A DNA stretch of 17,453 bases from Cyanobium sp. M55B138 (GCA_018400215.1 JAGYNF010000012.1:1-17453), one strand, 5' to 3'; shown: positions 1 through 8,194, numbered from the stretch's first letter. Numbers and translations are program-made. Notes: generated by a model from the letters alone, not told the origin.

Positions 1-241
1 TACATAAGATTTCTGGTAAAGGCTTTATCTGATTCAAGGCGATCTCGGCGCTGCTGCGGCCGGTTCGACAGCTTCGCTCTTCCAGCTGGCGCAGCGCGTC
101 CGAACTGAGCTCCAACTCGATACTCCTAGGCAACTGATCAGGCCCTAAACGATAGCGATTGGCCACAGATTGCCGCCAACAGCTTTGCAAGTCAATCTCC
201 GGATCATCCTCCGGAGCAGAGCCAGACGGGAAAGTATTCAC
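1..241 (-). CDS. Partial conserved hypothetical protein, RHH-like C-terminal helix region
   Basis: This minus-strand frame is open from position 241 to the left edge, where it is cut with no stop, so the C-terminus is missing. From the GTG at 241 it gives about 80 residues. It begins MNTFPSGSAPEDDPEIDLQ, has an acidic N-terminal part, then a stretch reading LPRSIELELSSDALRQLEER followed by TGRSSAEIALNQI. A short strand followed by helices of this kind resembles the ribbon-helix-helix DNA-binding fold, but I cannot name the family. An upstream in-frame ATG at 292 would add a hydrophobic segment (DIVLLRYVQVFLVFVAV) whose AT-rich codons look more like promoter DNA, so I chose the GTG, which has no clear ribosome binding site. 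Third positions are less G/C-rich than in the neighbours. The gene is divergent from ferritin. Confidence 0.5.
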   Translation of the reverse strand, partial: MNTFPSGSAPEDDPEIDLQSCWRQSVANRYRLGPDQLPRSIELELSSDALRQLEERSCRTGRSSAEIALNQIKPLPEILC

Positions 242-362
242 GGCGACAAAGACTAAAAAGACCTGCACATATCTTAGCAGCACAATGTCCATCCCCCATC
301 ACCCCCAGCCCGATCACCCCAACAGGCGTGGCCGGGTTGGCGACTCCGCAGCCCAGTTACAA

Positions 363-379
363 ATGAGAATCAAGGGCAA
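363..379 (+). promoter_or_regulatory. Putative regulator site upstream of ferritin (TGAGAAT...GCAA motif)
   Basis: The sequence TGAGAATCAAGGGCAA ends 86 bases upstream of the ferritin ATG. It matches 12 of 16 bases of one arm of the inverted repeat at 1390-1445, which precedes the gene converging on ferritin. It lies in the gap between the partial left-edge gene and ferritin, so it could act on either. The factor is unknown. A Fur-family iron regulator is a natural guess for a ferritin promoter, but the match to classical Fur boxes is poor. Confidence 0.3.
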
Positions 380-465
380 CTAATTGGCGCCCATCTCTGT
401 CGGGGCCTGACTTCTCAGCCAGCCACAATGTGAGTAGGGTGCGAGTAGTAAAGGCAGAGATCGCC

Positions 466-1047
466 ATGACCACCGCATCCGCCGCCAGCACCCTGGGCGT
501 CGCCACCGGTCCAGCCGGCCGGGCCATGGCCCAACCGATGGAGGCCGGCCTGGTGGAGGCCCTGCAGCAACACATCACCATGGAGCGCCAGGCCAGCACC
601 ACCTATTTCGCCATGGCGATCTGGCTGGCCGAGCGCGAACTGCGCGGCTTTGCCCACTTCTTCAAGGGGGAAGCCAGCAACGAGCAGAACCACGCCGCCA
701 CCTTTGTCGACTACCTGATCGCCCGGGGCCAAACCGTGATCCTCCAGGACGTGCCCGCACCACGCCAGAGCTGGGATTCGGTGGAAGACATCATGGCGGC
801 CTCCTTTTTGATGGAGGCTGATGTCACCAGCTCGCTGCAACAGCTCTACGCCACGGCCGAGCGCAGCAGCGACGTGCGCACCACCACCTTCCTGGATCCC
901 GTGGTGGATAGCCAGGTGGCCGCGGAACATGAATTTGCCCACCTGCTCGGGCGGGTGCGCTTCGCCCAGCACCAGCCAGCTGCCCTTTTGATCATCGACA
1001 ACGAGCTCAGCGACGGCAAGCACAACCCCGCCAAGCTCGCCTCCTGA
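466..1047 (+). CDS. ftn: Non-haem ferritin
   Basis: This encodes a 193-residue ferritin, an iron-storage protein that oxidises Fe(II) at a di-iron centre and deposits ferric mineral inside a 24-subunit cage. The sequence shows the expected four-helix pattern with ferroxidase residues: Glu in QHITMERQAS, the tyrosine in TTYFAMAIW, the E..H pair in GEASNEQNHA, Glu in MEADVTSSLQ, and a Q..E pair in SQVAAEHEFA. Much of it resembles the marine Synechococcus ferritin as I remember it (AERELxGF, APRQ.WDS, RTT.FLDP, LLGRVxFA). A frame extension to a GTG at 430 exists. I chose the ATG at 466 because AAGG and GAGA lie 5-11 bases before it and the protein then starts MTTASAAST. The gene ends 1 bp before the stop of the converging gene and is probably monocistronic. 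Confidence 0.95.
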   Translation: MTTASAASTLGVATGPAGRAMAQPMEAGLVEALQQHITMERQASTTYFAMAIWLAERELRGFAHFFKGEASNEQNHAATFVDYLIARGQTVILQDVPAPRQSWDSVEDIMAASFLMEADVTSSLQQLYATAERSSDVRTTTFLDPVVDSQVAAEHEFAHLLGRVRFAQHQPAALLIIDNELSDGKHNPAKLAS

Positions 1048-1048
1048 G

Positions 1049-1366
1049 CTAACCGGGAAGCGGCCGGCTGCAGAGTTCGATCAGGAATTCCAGCGCCAGG
1101 GGATCGGCTCGGTCGCTCTCCCGCCAGCTGAGGGCCGTCGCCAGCAACTCGCGGCGACGTTCCTGCAGCCGCACCAGCTCCTGGCGCAGCCGCAGCCCCA
1201 GGCCCCGGTCCTGGCAGCGCGCCAGCAGCGCCAGCAGCTGGCCACCGCGCTGGCGGGCCCGATCCACCTCCCGGCAGAGCCCGGCCATCAGGCTGTCGGA
1301 GCAGCGCACCGAACTCGGCGCGGGGCAGGGGAGGAACAGGGGAGGAACAGGGGGCAGGGGGGTCAT
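1049..1366 (-). CDS. Small helical conserved hypothetical protein
   Basis: This frame gives 105 residues from the ATG at 1366. Only the last 79 residues look constrained: they start MAGLCREVDRARQRGGQLLA and are rich in Arg, Leu and Glu, ending near LALEFLIELCSRPLPG. They would form two or three amphipathic helices. There is no signal peptide or obvious catalytic motif, and I do not recognise a named family, although it has the look of a picocyanobacterial conserved protein. The N-terminal part is proline-rich and is encoded over a tandem 11-bp repeat (1328-1349), so the true start may be the ATG at 1288. A TTG at 1417 would run the gene through an inverted repeat and is less likely. The gene converges on ferritin with a 1-bp gap, and its upstream region shares a motif with the ferritin promoter. 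Confidence 0.6.
   Translation of the reverse strand: MTPLPPVPPLFLPCPAPSSVRCSDSLMAGLCREVDRARQRGGQLLALLARCQDRGLGLRLRQELVRLQERRRELLATALSWRESDRADPLALEFLIELCSRPLPG
1328..1349. repeat. Tandem 11-bp direct repeat, two copies
   Basis: GGGGAGGAACA occurs twice back to back and is followed by more G-rich sequence. It lies at the 5' end of the minus-strand small gene. The unit is not a multiple of three, which suggests that this part of the frame is not conserved coding sequence. Confidence 0.7.
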
Positions 1367-1389
1367 GGCGAGCAACAGCTCCAGCCTTG

Positions 1390-1445
1390 TTGAGAACTGC
1401 TCGCAACCTAGCGGCAAATGGGGGCCTTTTGCAAGCGATTCTCAA
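1390..1445. promoter_or_regulatory. Inverted repeat of a 17-bp motif in a divergent intergenic region
   Basis: The left arm TTGAGAACTGCTCGCAA (1390-1406) and the right arm TTGCAAGCGATTCTCAA (1429-1445) are inverted copies matching at 14 of 17 positions, with a 22-bp spacer. The left arm is itself a near palindrome (TTGnGAnCnGnTCnCAA). The element lies between the divergent small helical protein gene and the c-di-GMP gene, and its near arm is 23 bases upstream of the ATG at 1366. A related half-site lies upstream of ferritin. It looks like a paired operator for a dimeric regulator, with centres 39 bp apart. The factor is unknown. Confidence 0.45.
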
Positions 1446-1487
1446 TGGCAGGTCAATGGCCGGAGCCGCGCCAGGCCGCATGCACTT

Positions 1488-1518
1488 TTGGCGTATTCGC
1501 CTAAAGTTTTTTTATAAA
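1488..1518 (+). promoter_or_regulatory. Candidate sigma70-type promoter for the c-di-GMP gene
   Basis: TTGGCG at 1488-1493 and TATAAA at 1513-1518 could be -35 and -10 boxes with a 19-bp spacer, slightly longer than ideal. Transcription would start near 1525. That makes the TTG at 1530 an unlikely start codon and favours the GTG at 1542 or the ATG at 1605. Confidence 0.35.
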
Positions 1519-1604
1519 GCCTTCAGAATTTGGCTGATTCAGTGTCCGGGGTCGATCTCTCCAACGCGGCCCCGTGCGATCAGGTCTCCAGCCAGCCAGG
1601 CCCC

Positions 1605-4600
1605 ATGAGTTGGGCCCATCGCTTCGCGGAGCTCTGCGATGTGGATTTATTCGTGATCGATCCCGAAACGGGACGCTTCATCGACTGCAATCCCGCCGCC
1701 GCCCGCCGGCTGGGCTACAGCCGGGTCGAACTGCTGCAACTGGGACCGGCCCAGATTCAGGCCAACACAGGCCACGACCCCATCTGGGTGGCCCAGAAAA
1801 TACGGCAACAGCTCAGCAGCGGTGGCGGCAGCTTTGCCACCCACCACCGCTGCCGCGATGGCAGCGTGCTGGATGTGCAGGTGAACCTCATCACCGCCAA
1901 CCTTGAGGGCCACACCGTGCTGGTGGCGGCCGTGGAAAACCACACCCCCGTGCTCGAGGCGCAACAGGCTCTGGAGGTGCAGTTGCGGCTCTTCCAGCAG
2001 GCCGAAACCGTGCATGGCGCCGCTGGCTGGCATCACCATCTCGAATCCGGCGCCCTGGTCTGGACCCCCCAGATCCAGGCCATCGCCGGCTGCGCCCCCG
2101 CCGACTTCGCGGCTTACCTCAACCTGGTGCACCCGGACGATCGGGAACACCTGGTTCGCCGATACCACCTGGCGGTGCAACGCTGCGAGCGCCTCGACCT
2201 GCCCCACCGGCTGCTGCACGCCAATGGTGACGTGCGCCAAGTGCTGATCACGGCCCTGCCGCAATGCCATGGGCAGGAGAGCACAGGCCAGGTGTTGGGC
2301 ACCCTCACGGACACCACCACCCACCACACCCTGCTGCAGAACGCCGAACAGATCCGCCTGCGGGATCCGCTCACCGACCTGCCCAACAAAATCGCCACCC
2401 TCGAGTGGCTGGAACGCCAGCTCCGCGGCCGCTCCCACAGCGCCAATCTCACGATCGTGAGCCTCGATATCGACGGCTTCCAGGAAATCAACGATTCCTT
2501 CGGTCACGCCACGGGCGACCGGCTGCTGCGCACCTTCGCCACCGTGCTGGTCTCCCAACTGGCCACCGAAGCCTGGGTGGGCCGGTTGGGCAGCGATGAA
2601 TTCGTGGTGATCTATCACCGGGGGATCGGCTCCCTCGGCGAAGCGATTCACCTGGCCCGCGAGCTGCAGTTCAAGCTGCACGCCTTCGACACACTCAGCC
2701 CTGAGTTGCCCGTGCGCCCCACCGTGAGCATGGGCGTGAGCTGCTTTCCGGAGCACAGCCACGCCGCCCTACCGCTGCTGCAGTGCGCCAACACCGCCCT
2801 GATGGAGGCCAAGCGCCAGGGGCGCGGCCAGCTGCGGGCTTACTCCACCACCCTCAGCCGCCAGATTCGCGAGCGCCTGGTGCTCGATGTGGCCCTGCAC
2901 AAGGCGATCTCCCGTGAACAGCTGCGCATCCTGGTGCAACCCCAGATGGATCGCAGCGGCCTGCTCTGTGGTGGCGAGGTGCTGCTGCGCTGGCGCGATC
3001 ACCAGGGCAAGGAGATCACACCTGGCTTCTTCATTCCCCTGGCGGAACAGAGCGGGCTGATCTTCCCCATTTCCAACTGGGTGCTCGAAGCCACCCTGGA
3101 GCAGATCAGCCGGTGGCGGCTGGCCCAACTCACCGTGCCGCGGCTCGGCATCAACATCTCCACCCGACTGCTCGAATCCTCCGACCGCCGCCTGCCCGAC
3201 CAACTCCATCGGGCCCTGGCCAACCACCGCCTCAGCCCCGAGGCCCTTGAGCTGGAAATCACGGAAACGGCCCTGCTGCGCAACCCGATCGCCGCCGCTG
3301 AAACGGTGCGCCAGCTGGCCAATGAAGGCTTTCAGATCGCCATCGACGACTTCGGCACCGGCTACTCCTCCATGGACCTGCTGCGCACCCTGCCGGTGCA
3401 CAAGCTCAAGATCGACAGCAGCTTCATCCGCAACATCGGCCATTCACCGGAGGACCATTCGATCGTGGCCTCCACGATCACCCTGGCCCACGGCCTGGGC
3501 ATGCTCTGCATCGCCGAGGGCGTGGAAACGGAAATCCAGCGCGACATCCTGCTGAACCTGGGCTGCGACCAGTTCCAGGGCTACTTCTACGGCCGTCCGG
3601 GCAGCGTGGAGGTCTTTGGCCAACTGCTGCTGGAACCCCAGGGCAGCCCGTCCAAGCGGCAGGCCGACCCCAATCCCCAACCCCTGGCCATTCCGCTTCA
3701 GGCAAGGGCCACCAGCTTCGACGAGCTGGTGGCCCTGCGCGGCCTGATCGACTCCTCGCTCGATGCCTATGTGCTGATGCAGACGCTCTTCGGCCCAGCC
3801 GGCGAAATCATCGACTTCACCCTGCTAGAGGCCAACGCCACGGCCTGCAGCTACATGCGGCAACAGCGGGATGGCCTGGTGGGCCAGACCCTCTGCACCC
3901 TGTTCCCCGGGGTGGTGAGCAGCGGCCTGCTCGAGCGCCTCTCCGCCTGCATGGAAAGCCGCACGCCCCTGGAGCTCGACGACTTCGCCTATCCCAACCA
4001 TGAGGTGTATGGGGACACCCGCGTCTACGACCTGCGTGCCTACCCCAGCAACAACCTGCTCACGCTCACCTGGCGCGATGTCACCCTGCGCAGCCGCCGC
4101 TACCGCGACCTGGCCGAAACCGCCGACCTGCTCGAGCTGCTCACCCACAACGTGATGGGAACACTGGTGTTGCTCGATGAGGAACAACAGATCACCTGGG
4201 TCTCCGCCAGCGTGTTCACCATGACGGGCTGGACCAGTGAGCAGTGGCTGGGGCGCCCCTTTGGCGAGCTCTTTGCCACCGCCGCCGGCGTCCCCGAACC
4301 GGTGGACCTCAGCCACTGGCTGCCCCAGCCCGGGGAGGCCGGCAGCCAGAGGTTGCGCCTGGCCAACCCCCTTGGCGGCTGGTGCTGGGTGGATGTGAAC
4401 TGCCGTCACCTCAATGGCCATGGCCTGCGCCAACAGGATCAACAATCCCTCCTGCCCCAGGGGGCCAAAGGCTTCGTGCTCACCCTGCACCCGGCCGACG
4501 AAACCGAACGCAAGGAGCAACGGCAGCGCCAACAGGCCAACACCGACCCCCTCACCCAACTGCTGCTCCGCACCGCCGTGCTGGAGCACCTCGACCAGCG

Positions 4601-5018
4601 GCTTGCCGTGGCCACCAGCCAGCAGGGGCTGGCCCTGCTGGCCCTCAGCTGCGACAACTTCAAGGCCATCAACCGCGCCCATGGCTACGCCGCCGGCGAT
4701 GCCGTGCTGCAGCAGCTGGCGCGGCGCCTGCGGCAGCAGATCCGCCAGGACGACCGCGCCGGCCGGCTCAGCGGCGATGAGTTCCTGGTGCTGCTGGAGG
4801 CCATCCCCAACCAGGCCGCCGCCCTTGAGGTGGCCGAAAAACTGGTCGCCGCCCTGGCCCAACCGATCGACTGGCAGGGCTCCGAGATTCCCGTGAGCCT
4901 GTCGGTGGGCGTGGCCATCCAGGGCGCCGAAGACACCGCCTCCCAGTTGCTGGGGCGCGCCAACCAGGCCCTCGACCAGGCCCAGGCAGCCGGGGGCCAC
5001 CAGATCGCCGGGGCCTGA
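1605..5018 (+). CDS. Multidomain c-di-GMP protein: PAS-PAS-GGDEF-EAL-PAS-PAS-GGDEF
   Basis: This encodes 1137 residues from the ATG at 1605. TTG 1530 and GTG 1542 are alternative starts that add only a loose tail. Approximate domains are PAS 5-120, PAS 125-245 (with VHPDDR), GGDEF 250-415, EAL 420-665, PAS 705-835, PAS 835-970 and a second GGDEF 975-1135. The first GGDEF keeps DID (from 288) and has GSDEF (329-333). The EAL domain keeps the catalytic set: E458 (in GGEVLLRW, so EVL replaces EAL), the Asn in GINIS, E551, D581/D582, K602, D604, E638 and Q658. It is therefore probably an active phosphodiesterase that degrades c-di-GMP. The second GGDEF has SGDEF (1056-1060), but the first metal-binding Asp is Ser1015 in LSCDNFK, so cyclase activity is doubtful. 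There are no membrane segments, so it is cytosolic. PAS inputs (light, redox or ligand) are unknown. It ends 9 bp from cupS, in convergent orientation. Confidence 0.93.
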   Translation: MSWAHRFAELCDVDLFVIDPETGRFIDCNPAAARRLGYSRVELLQLGPAQIQANTGHDPIWVAQKIRQQLSSGGGSFATHHRCRDGSVLDVQVNLITANLEGHTVLVAAVENHTPVLEAQQALEVQLRLFQQAETVHGAAGWHHHLESGALVWTPQIQAIAGCAPADFAAYLNLVHPDDREHLVRRYHLAVQRCERLDLPHRLLHANGDVRQVLITALPQCHGQESTGQVLGTLTDTTTHHTLLQNAEQIRLRDPLTDLPNKIATLEWLERQLRGRSHSANLTIVSLDIDGFQEINDSFGHATGDRLLRTFATVLVSQLATEAWVGRLGSDEFVVIYHRGIGSLGEAIHLARELQFKLHAFDTLSPELPVRPTVSMGVSCFPEHSHAALPLLQCANTALMEAKRQGRGQLRAYSTTLSRQIRERLVLDVALHKAISREQLRILVQPQMDRSGLLCGGEVLLRWRDHQGKEITPGFFIPLAEQSGLIFPISNWVLEATLEQISRWRLAQLTVPRLGINISTRLLESSDRRLPDQLHRALANHRLSPEALELEITETALLRNPIAAAETVRQLANEGFQIAIDDFGTGYSSMDLLRTLPVHKLKIDSSFIRNIGHSPEDHSIVASTITLAHGLGMLCIAEGVETEIQRDILLNLGCDQFQGYFYGRPGSVEVFGQLLLEPQGSPSKRQADPNPQPLAIPLQARATSFDELVALRGLIDSSLDAYVLMQTLFGPAGEIIDFTLLEANATACSYMRQQRDGLVGQTLCTLFPGVVSSGLLERLSACMESRTPLELDDFAYPNHEVYGDTRVYDLRAYPSNNLLTLTWRDVTLRSRRYRDLAETADLLELLTHNVMGTLVLLDEEQQITWVSASVFTMTGWTSEQWLGRPFGELFATAAGVPEPVDLSHWLPQPGEAGSQRLRLANPLGGWCWVDVNCRHLNGHGLRQQDQQSLLPQGAKGFVLTLHPADETERKEQRQRQQANTDPLTQLLLRTAVLEHLDQRLAVATSQQGLALLALSCDNFKAINRAHGYAAGDAVLQQLARRLRQQIRQDDRAGRLSGDEFLVLLEAIPNQAAALEVAEKLVAALAQPIDWQGSEIPVSLSVGVAIQGAEDTASQLLGRANQALDQAQAAGGHQIAGA

Positions 5019-5027
5019 GCTGCGCTG

Positions 5028-5444
5028 TCAGCCCGGCAGAATCACCCGGTCGATCACGTGCACCACGCCATTGGTGCAGGTGAGATCGGCCGTCACCACC
5101 GTGGCGTTTTTCAGCTCGAAGGGCTCGGCCCGGCGCACCGGGATCGGCGCCCCCTCCAGGCTCGGCCATTCGGTGCAGGCCACCAGGGCCTCGCGGCGAT
5201 GGGCGCCGGCGATCACGTGGTACTTGAGGATGCGCGCCAGCTGGGGTGGGTTGTCCACCAGGGTCTGCACCGTGCCGGGAGGCAGGGCGGCGAAGGCGTC
5301 ATCCAGCGGCGCCAGCACCGTGAACGGCCCCGGACCCTCCAGGGCAGCGCGCAAGCCAGCCGCCTCCACGGCCGCCAGCAGGGTGGAGAAGCAGCCGGCG
5401 GCAGCGGCGGTCTCGAGAATCGTGGGCATGGTTGGTTCAGCCAT
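5028..5444 (-). CDS. cupS: CupS, FAS1-domain subunit of the NDH-1MS CO2-uptake complex
   Basis: This encodes 138 residues forming a single fasciclin (FAS1) domain: TILETAAAAGCFSTLLAAVE, the H1-type box FTVLAPLDDAFAALP, the YH motif in LKYHVIAG, and the H2-type box GVVHVIDRVILP. There is no signal peptide, so it is cytosolic, unlike the secreted FAS1 proteins. Position decides the name: it is the last gene after ndhF3, ndhD3 and cupA. In cyanobacteria this place is held by CupS, a small FAS1 subunit of the low-CO2-inducible NDH-1MS complex that associates with CupA. Its ATG overlaps the cupA stop by one base (TGATG), so the two are probably translationally coupled. Its exact biochemical role is not settled by sequence. 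Confidence 0.93.
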   Translation of the reverse strand: MAEPTMPTILETAAAAGCFSTLLAAVEAAGLRAALEGPGPFTVLAPLDDAFAALPPGTVQTLVDNPPQLARILKYHVIAGAHRREALVACTEWPSLEGAPIPVRRAEPFELKNATVVTADLTCTNGVVHVIDRVILPG

Positions 5445-6709
5445 CAGCGGTAGTCCTGGCTCTGCACGGCGGCGATGCAGGCCTCGGGCCGCAGAAAGCG
5501 GTCCATCTGGGCCTCAAAGAAGCGGCGGTTGGCCAGCCGGTGCTCGGGGTCGGGATCATCGAGCGGGTAGAACAGCGCCCCCCGCAGGGCCTGGATCACC
5601 GCCGAGGTCACGTTCACCATCGAGCGCTGGAAGCTGATGCCCAGCTGCACCAGTTGGTCGGCCTCACCGCGCCTGTGCTGCCGGTAGAGCTCCTGCAGAT
5701 AGGGGGGCAGGAAGTGCAGCATGTCCTGCATCAGCAGGGTGGGGGGAATGCCGGCGGACCCCACGGGGAACACATCGGCATAGAGGATGCCGTAGTGGAA
5801 GTCGGCCTGATCGGCCGGCACCTGACCCGCCTGGGCGTTGTAGCTCTTGGTGCCGCGAAAGGGGGAAGTGCGGTAGAACACCGCCTCCACATAGGGCAGG
5901 GCGGCTTCATAGAGCCAGGTGAAGCCTTCCCCCTTGGGCACGATCTCGAAGCACTCCCCCGCAATGAACACATGGTGGTAGATCGGCCGGCCCGCCACCG
6001 CGAAGATGCCGTTCACCAGGAAGTCCATCGCCGCGGGCACGGAGCTGAGCTTGCCCTCGTCGTAGAGGTCGCTCATCTCAAAGAACACCGGCGCCATCAC
6101 CTCCCAGAAGAGGCCCAGGTTGCTGTAGAAGCTGAGCTGCTTCACCTTCTCGAGAAACATCTCGGGGAACAGCTTGTACAGCCCCAGCATCAGCGGGTTG
6201 CCCCGGAAGTAGGCCCGAATCGCCCGGTCGGCATTGGCCCGGTAGGCGTCGCCATCGAGGTAGTCGTTGAAGCGGCCGCCCATGCCCTGGTGCCAGAACA
6301 TGGCCTGCATGCAGGCCTCGGCGAACTCCATGTTGATCCGGTCGTGCCAGAGGTGATGGAGAAGCTTGGGCAGGCGGGTGGTTTCGCCCCGCTCCAGGAA
6401 GGCCAGCAGTTCGGGGTGGGCCTTCTCCCCACCACGCCAGATGCGCAGCTGGGATTGATCCCCGGCGTAGCTGTTGGGGCGATCGAGATACGCCTTGGAA
6501 ATGAAGTATTTGAAGGCCGGCAACGGCTCGAGGAACACCTGCTCGGCGATGTAGAGCAGGTCGCGCCAATAGAAATCCATCGGCACGGCATAGGCCTTGT
6601 AGATGCCGATGATCTGCTGCAGGTTCTCGGGGGTGTCGGGCAGCATCGAGCCACCCGCCTCCAGCCGGTGGATCACCTCGGCGTAGCGGTGGCTGGAAGG
6701 GGGAATCAT
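5444..6709 (-). CDS. cupA: CupA (ChpY), CO2 hydration protein of NDH-1MS
   Basis: This encodes a 421-residue CO2 hydration protein. It sits on the membrane arm of NDH-1MS on the cytoplasmic side of the thylakoid and helps turn CO2 into bicarbonate for the carbon-concentrating mechanism. Family features include the region HHLWHDRINMEFAEACMQ around residues 118-135, WHQGMGGRFNDYLDGDAYR, and RPIYHHVFIAGECFEIVPKG. H119 and R124 have the same spacing as the His and Arg that I recall as Zn ligands in the Thermosynechococcus complex structure. This assignment rests on memory and spacing, not on an alignment. No transmembrane helix is evident. Its ATG overlaps the ndhD3 stop by four bases (ATGA), a sign of coupled translation. 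Pairing with ndhF3 and cupS supports CupA over CupB. Confidence 0.95.
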   Translation of the reverse strand: MIPPSSHRYAEVIHRLEAGGSMLPDTPENLQQIIGIYKAYAVPMDFYWRDLLYIAEQVFLEPLPAFKYFISKAYLDRPNSYAGDQSQLRIWRGGEKAHPELLAFLERGETTRLPKLLHHLWHDRINMEFAEACMQAMFWHQGMGGRFNDYLDGDAYRANADRAIRAYFRGNPLMLGLYKLFPEMFLEKVKQLSFYSNLGLFWEVMAPVFFEMSDLYDEGKLSSVPAAMDFLVNGIFAVAGRPIYHHVFIAGECFEIVPKGEGFTWLYEAALPYVEAVFYRTSPFRGTKSYNAQAGQVPADQADFHYGILYADVFPVGSAGIPPTLLMQDMLHFLPPYLQELYRQHRRGEADQLVQLGISFQRSMVNVTSAVIQALRGALFYPLDDPDPEHRLANRRFFEAQMDRFLRPEACIAAVQSQDYR

Positions 6710-8184
6710 GCGGGCAGCTGGGAGCGGAGGGCGAGGGCGGCGGTGGCGGTTTCACTCCAGCCGGTGAGGCCGGCGGGCCAGATGCCGCTGAGCAGCACCA
6801 ATGCGGTGAGCACCAGGGCGGGCAGCCGTTCGCCCCAGCTGGTGCCCTGCCAATCGGCACGGAGGTTGTCGAGCCGGCCGAAGCCCACCCGGTTGAACAG
6901 CCGCACCGCATACACGGCCGTGAAACCCGACGCCCCGAGACACACCAGCGTGGCGCGGGGAAACACGGTCCAGCTGCCCTCAAACACCAGCAGCTCGGCA
7001 GGGAAGCCCGCCAGGCCGGGGATGCCGGCGGCGGCCATCAGGGCCAGCAGCAGCAGGGCGGCGGTGAAGGGCAGACCGCGGATCGGATTGATCAGGCCGG
7101 AGAGCTCGGCGATTTGGGTGGTGCCGGTCTTGCGCTCGATCAGGCCCACGCAGGCAAACAGCAACGCCACGATCAGGCCGTGGGCGATCACCTGGGCCAC
7201 CGCCCCCTGCAGGCTCATCGGCGTGGCTGCCGCCAGCGCCAGCACCAGCAGGCCCATGTGGCCCAGGGAGCTGTAGGCCATCAGCCGGCGCATGTCGGTG
7301 GCGGCGATGGCGTTCAGCGCCCCGTACACCGCACTCACCGCACCGGCAGCGGCGATCCAGGGCGACCAAGCGGTCCACACCTCGGGCAGCAGGCCCACGC
7401 CAAAACGCAGCAGCCCGTAGGCCCCCAGTTTCGACACCGCCCCCCCCAGCAGCATCACCACCGGCGTGGGCGCCTGGCTGTAGCTGAAGGGCTGCCAGCC
7501 ATGCAGCGGCACCAGCGGCAGCTTGAGGCCGAAGGCCAGCAGCAGCAGGGCCAGCACCCAGGCCTGGCCAGCAGCCGGCAGGGGATGGGCCGCCAGGGCG
7601 GCGTAACTGAAATCCACCTCGGCTCCTGCCAGGCCAGCCACCCCAGCCCCCTGGCCCAGCCAACCGAAGGCCAGCACCGCCCCCAGCAGGCTCAAACCCG
7701 ACACCGCCCCGTAGATCAGGAAGCGAATGGCGGCACCGGCCCGGCGTTCCCGGCCCCAGATCGCCACCAGCAGTGTGGTGGGGATCAACACCAGCTCGTA
7801 GGCCAGCACAAACAGCAGGGCATTGCGGGCCAGGAAGGCCCCCACCACGCCCAGGTTGGTGGCCAGCAGCAGGGGGTAATAGAGGCGCGGGCGCAGCTGG
7901 TCGGCGGGGGAGGCCAGCACCGCCATGGCGGTGAGCAAGGCGGTGAGCAGCACCAGCGGCAGCGACAGCCCATCGAGGCCCAGCTCCAGGCCCAGCCCCA
8001 GCTGCGGCAGCCAGCTCAGGTTGAGATCGACCGGGGGCTGGCGCCAGGCCAGCAGGCCCACGGCCAGCTGGGCCAGGGCAGCGCCGGCCGCCAGGCCCCG
8101 CACCAGAGCGGGGCGCTCGGGGGGCAGCACGGGCAACAGCAGGCCCGCCAGCAAGGGCAGCAACAACAGCAGCAGCAAGGTCAT
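6706..8184 (-). CDS. ndhD3: NdhD3, proton-pumping membrane subunit of NDH-1MS
   Basis: This encodes 492 residues, almost all hydrophobic helices, as expected for the roughly 14-helix MrpD/NuoM-like antiporter fold. Charged residues typical of proton-channel subunits are present: Glu in VLAYELVLIP, Lys in AFGLKLPLVPLHGW, Lys in SKLGAYGLLRFG, and Glu in GFPAELLVFEGSW, plus the conserved MAYSSLGHMG. It follows ndhF3 with a 10-bp gap and overlaps cupA by four bases, so the operon is ndhF3-ndhD3-cupA-cupS. That context marks it as the CO2-uptake paralogue rather than the respiratory/cyclic NdhD1 or NdhD2. The start is an ATG at 8184. In this family the complex couples reduced-ferredoxin oxidation and proton pumping to CO2 hydration. 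Confidence 0.94.
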   Translation of the reverse strand: MTLLLLLLLPLLAGLLLPVLPPERPALVRGLAAGAALAQLAVGLLAWRQPPVDLNLSWLPQLGLGLELGLDGLSLPLVLLTALLTAMAVLASPADQLRPRLYYPLLLATNLGVVGAFLARNALLFVLAYELVLIPTTLLVAIWGRERRAGAAIRFLIYGAVSGLSLLGAVLAFGWLGQGAGVAGLAGAEVDFSYAALAAHPLPAAGQAWVLALLLLAFGLKLPLVPLHGWQPFSYSQAPTPVVMLLGGAVSKLGAYGLLRFGVGLLPEVWTAWSPWIAAAGAVSAVYGALNAIAATDMRRLMAYSSLGHMGLLVLALAAATPMSLQGAVAQVIAHGLIVALLFACVGLIERKTGTTQIAELSGLINPIRGLPFTAALLLLALMAAAGIPGLAGFPAELLVFEGSWTVFPRATLVCLGASGFTAVYAVRLFNRVGFGRLDNLRADWQGTSWGERLPALVLTALVLLSGIWPAGLTGWSETATAALALRSQLPA

Positions 8185-8194
8185 GGCGGGGGTC

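Noticed and set aside
159..383. 74-codon plus-strand open frame near the left edge
   Set aside because: No ribosome binding site or recognisable pattern; it overlaps the more protein-like minus-strand partial gene and crosses the ferritin upstream region.
1647..2762. 371-codon minus-strand open frame opposite the first PAS and GGDEF domains
   Set aside because: It is antisense to a clearly identified protein, and its repeated Gly/His/Gln composition fits a shadow.
5432..7276. Very long plus-strand open frame opposite cupA and ndhD3
   Set aside because: The translation is low-complexity (rich in Gly, His, Gln, Val) and is the antisense shadow of well-identified genes in GC-rich DNA.
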